Assembly (NCBI GenBank): GCA_016196035.1
Contig: JACPYM010000020.1
Coordinates: 1 to 64,000, forward strand
Length of the DNA stretch: 64,000 nucleotides
Source: Acidobacteriota bacterium
GTDB taxonomy: Bacteria > Acidobacteriota > Blastocatellia > RBC074
Direction: 5' to 3'
Shown: positions 18,077 through 25,388 of the stretch, piece by piece
How positions within the stretch are numbered: the stretch's first letter is position 1
How the letters are laid out: every line of letters begins with the position of its first letter
Notes under the pieces: generated by a model
Databases searched by the model: none
The model's input: only the letters and a program-made list of their open reading frames with translations
Told to the model about the DNA's origin: nothing
Translations under genes and position numbers: made by a program

Positions 18077-19453
18077 TCAAGACGCTGTGAGGTTGTATTT
18101 GCGGAGTTTGCTGTAAAGCGTGTTGCGCGTGATGCCGAGCAGTTCCGCCGCGCGGCTCAGATTGCCGCCGGTGGCGCTAAAGATGCGCTCAATGTGCAAG
18201 CGTTCCAGTTCTTCGAGCGAGAGAAATTGCTCGCCATCGGCGGCTGGCGCGACGGTCAGGTTTTGCTGGTCGCCCAGCGGCAGGTCGCTCGCGTGAATCA
18301 GGTCGCCGCCGCAAAGAATCATGGCGCGTTCGATCACATTGCGCAGTTCGCGGATGTTGCCGGGCCAGTGATAGCCGAGCAGCAGCGCTTCGGCTTTCGG
18401 CGTCACACCCGACACGCGGCGATTGAGCCGCTGATTGAAATGCGCGATGAAGTGCGCGATGAACGGCAGGATGTCCGCGCGCCGTTCGCGCAGGCCGGGC
18501 AGCGCGAGCGGCATCACGCTCAGGCGGTAAAAGAGGTCTTCGCGAAAGCGGCCACGTTTGATCTCGGCGGGCAGATGGCGGTTGCTGGCGGCGATGATGC
18601 GCACGTTGACTTCTTTTTCCTGCACGCCGCCGACGCGCCGAAAGCGTTTTTGTTCCATCACCGTCAACACGCGGGCCTGGATGGAAGGCTCCATCTCGGC
18701 AATCTCATCAAAGAAAATCGTGCCCGCGTGCGCTAATTCGAACAGCCCCGCCTTGCTCGTGACCGCGCTGGTGAAGGCTCCTTTCTCGTGGCCGAAGAGT
18801 TCGCTTTCGAGCAGTTCACGATTCAACCCGGCGCAGTTGATCGTCACGAACGGTTTGTCGCGCCGGTCGCTCAAACGATGAATCAGATGCGCGACCATGC
18901 CTTTGCCCGTGCCGGTTTCGCCCTGCAACAGCACCGTGGTGTCTGAAACGGCGAGCCGTTCAAGTGTCGCGTGCAGCCGCTGTATGGCTGCGCTCTGCCC
19001 CATAAAATATTCAGCCGCGAACTGTTGTTGCGCCAACCCGATCAGCAAGCGTTCGCGGCGCGCGCGGCTTTGTTCCAGCGTGCGCGCGATGAGAATCAAC
19101 AGGCTGTCGGCGTCAAACGGCTTGGTCAGGAAATTTTCCGCGCCAGCTTTGAGCGCGCGAATGGCCGTCTCAATCGTGCCGTGCGCGGTGAGGACGATGA
19201 TCGGCGCTTCGTCATCAATCGCCCTGATTTGCGGTAACAGCGTCAGGCCGTCGGTGTCGGGCAAACGCAGGTCGAGCAGGATCAATTGCGGCGCTTGTTC
19301 AGTAATGACGGCCAACGCCTGCGCGCCGGTTTCGGCTTCCAGCACGCGATAGCCTTCCGCTTCGAGCAGATTGCGCAGCCCGAAGCGCACCGAAGGCTGG
19401 TCATCAATGATCAGGATTTTATCCGGCAGAATTTTGACTTTGTTGTCGGGCAT
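18077..19453 (-). CDS. Sigma-54-dependent response regulator, NtrC family
   Basis: 458 residues. The receiver domain (about 10-125) has the acidic pocket IIDD, phosphoacceptor D61 and K111. The AAA+ domain (about 145-380) shows Walker A GETGTGKG (177-184), Walker B TIFFDE (245-250) and the sigma-54 contact loop as GAFTSA (225-230), not the usual GAFTGA. A Fis-type helix-turn-helix closes the protein (NLSRAAELLGITRNTLYSKL). Phosphorylation should drive oligomerisation and ATP-dependent opening of sigma-54 promoters. The gene starts 10 bases after its partner kinase. A sigma-54 site lies just beyond its stop, before the TonB receptor, which is the obvious target. Confidence 0.94.
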   Translation of the reverse strand: MPDNKVKILPDKILIIDDQPSVRFGLRNLLEAEGYRVLEAETGAQALAVITEQAPQLILLDLRLPDTDGLTLLPQIRAIDDEAPIIVLTAHGTIETAIRALKAGAENFLTKPFDADSLLILIARTLEQSRARRERLLIGLAQQQFAAEYFMGQSAAIQRLHATLERLAVSDTTVLLQGETGTGKGMVAHLIHRLSDRRDKPFVTINCAGLNRELLESELFGHEKGAFTSAVTSKAGLFELAHAGTIFFDEIAEMEPSIQARVLTVMEQKRFRRVGGVQEKEVNVRIIAASNRHLPAEIKRGRFREDLFYRLSVMPLALPGLRERRADILPFIAHFIAHFNQRLNRRVSGVTPKAEALLLGYHWPGNIRELRNVIERAMILCGGDLIHASDLPLGDQQNLTVAPAADGEQFLSLEELERLHIERIFSATGGNLSRAAELLGITRNTLYSKLRKYNLTAS

Positions 19454-19463
19454 TGAGTTTCAA

Positions 19464-21365
19464 TTATGCGATGAGCGGCAATTGGATGACAAAGCGGGTT
19501 CCGCTCTCAGGCGCTGAATGCACGGTGATCGTGCCGCCGTGATCGTGAATCGTTTTGCGCGTGATGGCGAGTCCCAGCCCCGTCCCTGTGGCGCGCGTGG
19601 TGAAAAACGGCTCGAAGATTTTCTCGATGTCAGCGGGCGCGATGCCAGAACCGGTGTCGCGGACTTCGATATGCAATTGCCTGGGCGCGTCATCCGGCGA
19701 CGTGAACGCGGCGATGCGCACCGCGCCGCCCGGCCCCGTGTGTTGCAGGGCATTGTCGAGCAGGTTGGCGAATACGCCGTGCATTTTGCGGCGGTCGAAA
19801 CGCAAGCCGGGCAGAGCGGTCTGACAGTCACAGCCGAGCGTCACGCCTTTGGCTTCGGCCTGCGGTTTGAATTCGGCCAATACCTCGTGCAGCACTTCGC
19901 CGATGTCGGCTGGCGCGGCTTCCAAACGCGGCGGGCGGCTGTGTTCGAGCAGTTGTTCCATCAGATGATTCAAGTGGTCAACTTCGCTGTTGACGACGGC
20001 GAGGAAGGGTTGGGCGATTTCGCGGTCTGCGAGTTTGCGCGCCAATGCGCTGAGCGTCGTCGTGATGCCGAAAAGCGGATTGCGGACTTCGTGCGCGACG
20101 CTGGCGACGAGTTCGCCGACCGCCGCCATGCGTTCGCTCAAGATCATCTGCTGAAAGAGCTTCACATGCGCCAGCAACTGCGCCGCCTGCGCCGCGAAAA
20201 TCATCGCCAGTTGCCGGTCTTTTTCCAGAAAGCCGCCTGCTTTGTTCAGCACGGCCAGCGAGCCTAAATGTTGCTCACCAGCCTGCAACGGCGCGGCGAG
20301 CATTTCGCGCACGCCCAGCAAGGCGGCGGCGGCGCGGCTGATGTGCGGATCGCTGGCGGCGTCATTCGTCAGATACGGCTCGCCGGTTTTCAGCACGTGC
20401 GCGACGATGGAGGGCTGATGCAACCCCGTCTGCAAGCGGCTGAGTTTTTCATCGCTGACACCATACCCCGGCGTTTGTGCCCGCAGTTGCCGCGACGCTT
20501 CGTCGTAAAAGAGCAGGATGCACATTTCGGCGCCGAGCAAGCGCGCCACCTTGCGCGTCAGCAATTCGCACACGCGGCTGGCGTCATTGCCCGCGCCGAT
20601 CAGCAGCGAGATGTGATACAGCCCGCTCAGCCGTTCGATGTCGCTGTGCAATTGCCCGGCGGTTTCATTCAGCAGTGCGGCCAGACGGCTGATTTCATCC
20701 TGCCCCGCGACCGTCACCGGGTCGTAATGGCTGCCAGTGGCAAGCTGGCGCGTCATCCGCTCGACCTGACGCACAGGCCGCAACACTTTGAAGTAATGAA
20801 ACGCCGTCGTGAACGTTGCGCCGCCGAGCCACAGCAAAGCCGCCAGCATGAGCGCGCCGGTTGAAATCTGTGTTACGACACCGGCGACAAGCAGAATCAT
20901 CAGCAGCGCCAGCCAGCCGGCCAGCAGTTGCGCGAGCAGGCTGCGGCGCGGATTGAACAGCGTCCAGCGCGAGTCCTCGGTTGCCGCTTGCAGGTGAGTT
21001 TCGATTTCCTGAATCGCGCGGATGGCTTCCGCGCGCGTGGCGAAGATGTTTGATTCGAGGTCTTGCGCCGCGCCCAGATAGCGCAGCATCGAACGCGTGA
21101 ACCCGCTCGAGGAATATCGCACGGTCGCCAGCCCGTAGCGGTCGTGCAGCCCTTTGATGCGCTCGCCGTAGTAATCAATCAGCTCCGGCGCGATCTCCGT
21201 GCCTTCGTAATTAACGACCGCGTAAATTCGGCGGCCTTGTTGGTGGTAGGCCGTGCGGACGTATTGCTCCATTTCCTCCACCTGCGCGCGGCTCTCGATG
21301 CGCAGCCCGGCGAAGTTGATGAAGAGAATGTTCCGCGTCTCGTCGAGAATGAATCGTTCGCGCAT
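19464..21365 (-). CDS. Membrane sensor histidine kinase with unusual N-terminal domain
   Basis: 633 residues. Residues 1-120 form a soluble domain (NILFINFAGLRIESRAQVE, GRRIYAVVNYEGTEIAPEL) that resembles, from memory, the C-terminal tail of some acyl-CoA:acetate CoA-transferases. Two membrane helices follow (about 143-164 and 171-192), then HAMP (193-246), GAF (about 250-395), HisKA with H425 in ASVAHEVRNP, and HATPase_c with the N, G1 (DTGSGIAP) and G2 (GTGLGLAI) boxes. With no signal peptide and two helices, both ends should be cytoplasmic. It is the cognate kinase for the sigma-54 regulator 10 bases downstream and lies 10 bases after the KAS III-like gene. Confidence 0.92.
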   Translation of the reverse strand: MRERFILDETRNILFINFAGLRIESRAQVEEMEQYVRTAYHQQGRRIYAVVNYEGTEIAPELIDYYGERIKGLHDRYGLATVRYSSSGFTRSMLRYLGAAQDLESNIFATRAEAIRAIQEIETHLQAATEDSRWTLFNPRRSLLAQLLAGWLALLMILLVAGVVTQISTGALMLAALLWLGGATFTTAFHYFKVLRPVRQVERMTRQLATGSHYDPVTVAGQDEISRLAALLNETAGQLHSDIERLSGLYHISLLIGAGNDASRVCELLTRKVARLLGAEMCILLFYDEASRQLRAQTPGYGVSDEKLSRLQTGLHQPSIVAHVLKTGEPYLTNDAASDPHISRAAAALLGVREMLAAPLQAGEQHLGSLAVLNKAGGFLEKDRQLAMIFAAQAAQLLAHVKLFQQMILSERMAAVGELVASVAHEVRNPLFGITTTLSALARKLADREIAQPFLAVVNSEVDHLNHLMEQLLEHSRPPRLEAAPADIGEVLHEVLAEFKPQAEAKGVTLGCDCQTALPGLRFDRRKMHGVFANLLDNALQHTGPGGAVRIAAFTSPDDAPRQLHIEVRDTGSGIAPADIEKIFEPFFTTRATGTGLGLAITRKTIHDHGGTITVHSAPESGTRFVIQLPLIA

Positions 21366-21375
21366 CGCGTTTCCG

Positions 21376-22368
21376 TTACGTCCAGCGAAAAGCCAGACAG
21401 CCTAAAGCCACGCCGCCGCCTGAACCGCACAGGATAATCACATCACCTGATTTCAGCTTGCCCTGTCGCGCCGCATCGTCCAGCGCCATCGGGATGCAGG
21501 CCGAACCGGTGTAACCCCACTTGTCCATAATCGTGTGCGCTTTTGCCAGCGGCTGCGCGAGCGTTTTCATCACCGTTCTGATGGTACTCAGGTTGAGTTG
21601 GGTGAAGAAAAACATGCCGACGTCGTCGAGCATCAGGCCGCTGCGTTTGAGTACTTGCCCAATCATCTGCGGCCAGCGTTCGAGGTTGAAGGACGAAGGA
21701 ATCTTCTGCACGAATTCCAGCAACTGCTCGCGTTGCGCGGTCTGAAAATGATTGAGCGGCTGCCGCGCGCCGCCCGCGTAGATGCCCATGTGGCCGTAGT
21801 AATTGCCGTCCGCCGCCAGTTGCGAAGCCAGGAAACCGGGACCGTCAGTGCTGGCCTGCAAGACAACTGCGCCCGCACCGTCGGCAAAGAGCGTACAGGT
21901 TTTCTTGTCGTTCCAGTTCAGAAATTTGCTCATCGCATAAGCGCCAATCACCAGTACGTGATTGTATTGCTCATCCGCGCTGATGAATTTCGCCGCCGCG
22001 TCGAGCGCCGTGACAAAGCCCGCGCACGCGCAATTCACATCAAATGTGGCGGCATTGATCGCGCCGAGCCGGCTTTGGACGAGGGAAGAGGTCGCGGGCG
22101 AGATGAACTCCGGCGTGTCTGTCGCCAGGATGATGAGGTCGAGTTGTGCGGGCGCAATTCCGGCTGTGGCCAACGCCCGCTCGGCCGCCCGCACTGCCAA
22201 ATCCGCCGTGCTTTCGTCCTCCGCGCAAATATGGCGTTCGTTGATACCGATAACGCCGGAGACGAATTCATTGATGTCTTCGCCCAGCATCAGGCTGAGA
22301 TCGTGATTGGTCAGCGTCTTTTCCGGCGCATACGAGCCGGTTCCGGCAATTCTGGCGTAGCGGGTCAT
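21376..22368 (-). CDS. 3-oxoacyl-ACP synthase III-like thiolase-fold enzyme
   Basis: 330 residues, FabH-like. The thiolase fold and nucleophile are clear: DVNCACAGF places catalytic C115, and the C-terminal GSGGGVALG matches the glycine loop. The other two catalytic positions are altered. The usual PHQAN segment reads FTQLN (His replaced by T256) and the usual GNTSAAS reads GYTGSAC (Asn replaced by Y286). Standard decarboxylating condensation is therefore doubtful; acyl transfer or another Claisen-type reaction is possible. The gene heads the kinase-regulator pair with a 10-base gap. Its ATG overlaps the original stop of a broken phosphoesterase gene. Confidence 0.88.
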   Translation of the reverse strand: MTRYARIAGTGSYAPEKTLTNHDLSLMLGEDINEFVSGVIGINERHICAEDESTADLAVRAAERALATAGIAPAQLDLIILATDTPEFISPATSSLVQSRLGAINAATFDVNCACAGFVTALDAAAKFISADEQYNHVLVIGAYAMSKFLNWNDKKTCTLFADGAGAVVLQASTDGPGFLASQLAADGNYYGHMGIYAGGARQPLNHFQTAQREQLLEFVQKIPSSFNLERWPQMIGQVLKRSGLMLDDVGMFFFTQLNLSTIRTVMKTLAQPLAKAHTIMDKWGYTGSACIPMALDDAARQGKLKSGDVIILCGSGGGVALGCLAFRWT

Positions 22369-22905
22369 GCGGTTCCTTTCTCTCTTTGAAGTGGGACAAG
22401 TGTGGCCCGGCTTACTGCGCGGCGCGCTTGTCCCAACGTGTATTCGTACAGGGTCTTCAGGGCGTTTGCAAAGTCGCCAGCGCGCGCGCTCAAACGGTTT
22501 GACTGACTCCCGATTCCTGGTTCCTGATTCCTGACAAATTGAAAATCAGCCGGTATTTTCAGTTTAGCAGGAATCAGGAGTCGGGAATCAGGAGTCAGTC
22601 AAAGGTCTTTGGCAGATATTTTAAGGACTTTGCAAAAGCCCTGACAGGGTCTTCGAATCCGCACCGCTGAATTTTACGGTCAGTGTGCTGGCGTCGGCTT
22701 CGAGCGTGATGAAGCCGTAGGCGCTGCGGGCAAAGAGCGAACGTTTTACGTTGCGGTCTACGCCGCGAATTTTCGCGTCGCCGCCGCCGTTGACGAAAAA
22801 GTGTAGGCCGCCTCTGGGTTTGAGGTATTGCATATCGTGTTCGTGCCCGGCGAAGTAAATGTCTGCCTCTAATGAGCAATTCTCTCAAAGCGCCGAAGCC
22901 ACGGT
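22365..22905 (-). pseudogene. Metallophosphoesterase remnant, interrupted by a MITE
   Basis: The frame with IYFAGHEHDMQYLKPRGG (GHEH metal motif) and FFVNGGGDAKIRGVD matches the C-terminal third of purple-acid-phosphatase-like metallophosphoesterases. Upstream, HRGFGALRELLI is in another frame and joins after removing one base near 22873. All earlier sequence is missing. Downstream, the frame is cut by the 186-bp element. Removing the element and one copy of its 10-bp duplication restores KTLYEYTLG and an open frame to a TGA that overlaps the KAS III start codon (ATGA). The intact gene was probably the first member of that operon. Confidence 0.75.
22458..22643. mobile_element. 186-bp MITE with 10-bp target duplication, ISAs1-like ends
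   Basis: Terminal inverted repeats CAGGGCGTTTGCAAAGTC (left) and its partner at 22626-22643 match at 17 of 18 positions. ACAGGGTCTT occurs directly on both sides (22448-22457 and 22644-22653) as a perfect 10-bp duplication. The interior has no gene, only a heptamer inverted repeat (about 22501-22535 against 22566-22600). CAGGG ends with 8-10-bp duplications are what I recall for the ISAs1 family, so an ISAs1-type transposase probably moved it. Confidence 0.85.
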
Positions 22906-22948
22906 GCCAAGCACACCGGCACTGTCTGTCGCGCGGTCACGAAGCCAG

Positions 22949-25225
22949 TTATTCGCGGCGGTCGTTGGCGAACAAGACGACATCGCTAACCATCAGCCCG
23001 CGTTCGCAGGCCAGCGTCTTGCCGTCGCGCGACCAGGCGAAGCGGAAGATTTGATCGCTCGTGAAATGCGTTAGCTGTGAGGCGGCGCTGCCATCCAGTG
23101 GCTGGCTCCAAAGATTGGATACACCGTGTTGCGTGACGATATAACAAAGCGCGCGGCTGTCGGGCAGCCAGCGCACCAGGCTGTATTCGGGCAAAGTTGC
23201 GGTCTCGATCACGGCCGGTTCGCCTCCGGTAAAAGGCAGTACCGCGAGTGTGAGTTTGAACTGTTTTTCGTCCAGCAAGAGACAAGCAATCCATTGGCCA
23301 TCGGGCGAGACGACAGGACGCACGGCGGTTTTATCGGTAAGTTGAATCGGCGCTCCACCCGCCATTGGCACTTTCCACAACGTAGGGTGGTCGTTGCTCC
23401 ACGACGAATAAACGACCCATCTCCCATCGGGCGAAAGCGAAGGTGCGGTGTCGCCTTTGCCGCGCGTCAATTGCAATGGGTTATTGCCGTCCACCTCCAT
23501 GCGCCAGATGGCGCGCGCGCCGCTGCGATCCGACACAAACACTACATAGCGCCCGTCGGCGGAAACCACCGGCAGCACATCGGTGTGCTTGTCCCGCGTT
23601 ACTTGTTGCGGTTGGCCGTCAACACTACTCATCCAGAGATCGAGATTGCCGCTGGCGTGCGAGGCATAAACCACACGCCCGTCCGGCGTCCAATCCAGCC
23701 CGAATTGCTCGCTGAAGTTATCGCCAAAACCGGCTTGCATCTGTGTCGCCCGGTCGTCAGTCAGCCCTACGTTTTGCGCGGGTAAGAGCCAGAGGCGTGA
23801 GACGCGCGTGATTTGACGCGAGACCAGCGTCGCCGCCTCAGACGGCAGACTGACACCGTCGTAATTCGTCAGATCGTGCGTGAGGCGGCGCGCCGCGCCT
23901 TGCGGATAGGTCAGCAACCAAAGCGGGTCGCCATAGACGGCGGAGCTGCTGCGCCAGGCATTCATCACCAGCCCGCTGCCATCGCCGAGCCAGGCAAGTT
24001 GCCCGACTGCCGACCAGGCTTCGCGCCCGATGGGACGCGCCGCGCCATCTGCCGGATTGACCGCCAGAATTTGCAACGCGGCTTCACCGCCGAGGCCATC
24101 ACCCGCCGCACAGGCAATCAGCTTCCCGTCCGGCGACCACGCGGGGCCGTGCAACGAAATCATCTCAGGCCTTTTGCGCGTCAGCAGCTTGCGCTCTGCC
24201 GCGTTCTCCAGGTTGGCGACGACCAACGCATCTTCTCTTTGCGCCGGGTGATGGCGCACGAAGGCTGCGGCTTGTCCGTCCGGCGCTAAGGCGACCGGGC
24301 CATCCACGCCGGACAATACCTTTTTGGGCAGACCGCCCAGCAGTGGAATTTGAAACAACGCGCCCGTCGCTTGCCCGCGCGGCTGCGCAACGTAATAGAC
24401 CAGCGTATCGTCAGGTGAAAATGTCACGCCCAGGAATTTCGTATCCGCTGCCGCCCAAAGCGTGACCTGACTCGCCACGGTGGCCTGCCGGATGAGCAGG
24501 CTTTGCGCATCGCTCGTGCCTTCGACGTAAGCCACATACTTGCCGTCGTGCGAGACGGCCGTGCGCAAGACTTGCCCCGAAGTCGTCAGCTTCGCCATCT
24601 GAAATTGCTGGAAGGCCGTGCTGGCCTGCGTCGCCGCGCGGTGTGGCAAAAGAAAATACCCCAGGCTCAATACGATCAATCCAACGCCAGCCGCTGCCGC
24701 CCAACGCAGGTAAGTTTTCTGACGCAACGGCGCGTCAAACACAACAGGCAGAGGCGGCAAGACTGGGGCAGCTTTCACTACAACTGCGGACATCGGCGCG
24801 CCGTTGTTTGGTTCGACGGCGTGGCCGTTGGCCGCTTCGACCTGCACGGGCGCGGCGAAGCGGTAACCGCGTTTGGGTACCGTCTCGATCCAATCGCCCT
24901 CGCCCAGCACGCGCCGAATCTGCGAAATGTTCTGGGTCAGATTGCTTTCTTCCACGAAGCTGTCCGGCCAGAGCGACTGCATCAATTCTTCTTTTGGCAG
25001 AATCCGCCCGCTGTTTTCGACCAGCACCAGCAAGGTTTCAACCACCTTGGGCGAGAGCGAAACGATCTTGCCGTCCCGCATCAGCAGCCGTTCGGCAGCA
25101 TCCAGCAGGAACGGGTCAAAACGGTATAAGTGCTGGTTTAAGTCATTGATTTGGTTTTGCATACCGGTCAAATCAGGCGTCTTCAGAAGTTGCTTGGAAT
25201 TCTCTGGGGACTCGCTTCTACCCAT
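22949..25225 (-). CDS. ToxR/CadC-like winged-helix regulator with TolB-type propeller
   Basis: 758 residues. The N-terminal OmpR-type winged helix (about 33-127) includes LSPKVVETLLVLVENSGRI and TVPKRGYRF. One membrane helix lies at about 178-198 (GVGLIVLSLGYFLL). The remainder is a periplasmic PD40/TolB-like beta-propeller with repeated SPDG-x-W/L motifs. It is a one-component membrane regulator: the propeller probably senses a ligand or protein and the wing binds DNA. It has no phosphoacceptor. AAAGG lies 8 bases before the ATG. It is divergent from the TonB receptor at 25389, 163 bases away, and is the best candidate for its regulator. Confidence 0.92.
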   Translation of the reverse strand: MGRSESPENSKQLLKTPDLTGMQNQINDLNQHLYRFDPFLLDAAERLLMRDGKIVSLSPKVVETLLVLVENSGRILPKEELMQSLWPDSFVEESNLTQNISQIRRVLGEGDWIETVPKRGYRFAAPVQVEAANGHAVEPNNGAPMSAVVVKAAPVLPPLPVVFDAPLRQKTYLRWAAAAGVGLIVLSLGYFLLPHRAATQASTAFQQFQMAKLTTSGQVLRTAVSHDGKYVAYVEGTSDAQSLLIRQATVASQVTLWAAADTKFLGVTFSPDDTLVYYVAQPRGQATGALFQIPLLGGLPKKVLSGVDGPVALAPDGQAAAFVRHHPAQREDALVVANLENAAERKLLTRKRPEMISLHGPAWSPDGKLIACAAGDGLGGEAALQILAVNPADGAARPIGREAWSAVGQLAWLGDGSGLVMNAWRSSSAVYGDPLWLLTYPQGAARRLTHDLTNYDGVSLPSEAATLVSRQITRVSRLWLLPAQNVGLTDDRATQMQAGFGDNFSEQFGLDWTPDGRVVYASHASGNLDLWMSSVDGQPQQVTRDKHTDVLPVVSADGRYVVFVSDRSGARAIWRMEVDGNNPLQLTRGKGDTAPSLSPDGRWVVYSSWSNDHPTLWKVPMAGGAPIQLTDKTAVRPVVSPDGQWIACLLLDEKQFKLTLAVLPFTGGEPAVIETATLPEYSLVRWLPDSRALCYIVTQHGVSNLWSQPLDGSAASQLTHFTSDQIFRFAWSRDGKTLACERGLMVSDVVLFANDRRE

Positions 25226-25342
25226 TTTTCAGCCTTTCTTTAGGACTTTTCGCGGGGGCTTCCAGTTATATGCCGCTGCGCCGCGCAGATCAATACACCA
25301 TTACATACACGCTTTGCTGGGATGAAAAGACGCAAAACCCGT

Positions 25343-25369
25343 GAGCGGCAATTCGCCGCTCGCTTTTTC
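25343..25369 (+). terminator. Intrinsic terminator-like hairpin in a receptor leader
   Basis: GAGCGGC (25343-25349), loop AATTC and GCCGCTC (25355-25361) form a perfect 7-bp stem followed by GCTTTTT. No plus-strand gene ends here. It lies about 20 bases before the TonB receptor start, so it may act as an attenuator. Confidence 0.55.
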
Positions 25370-25388
25370 TATCCACAGGAGGAGAGTC

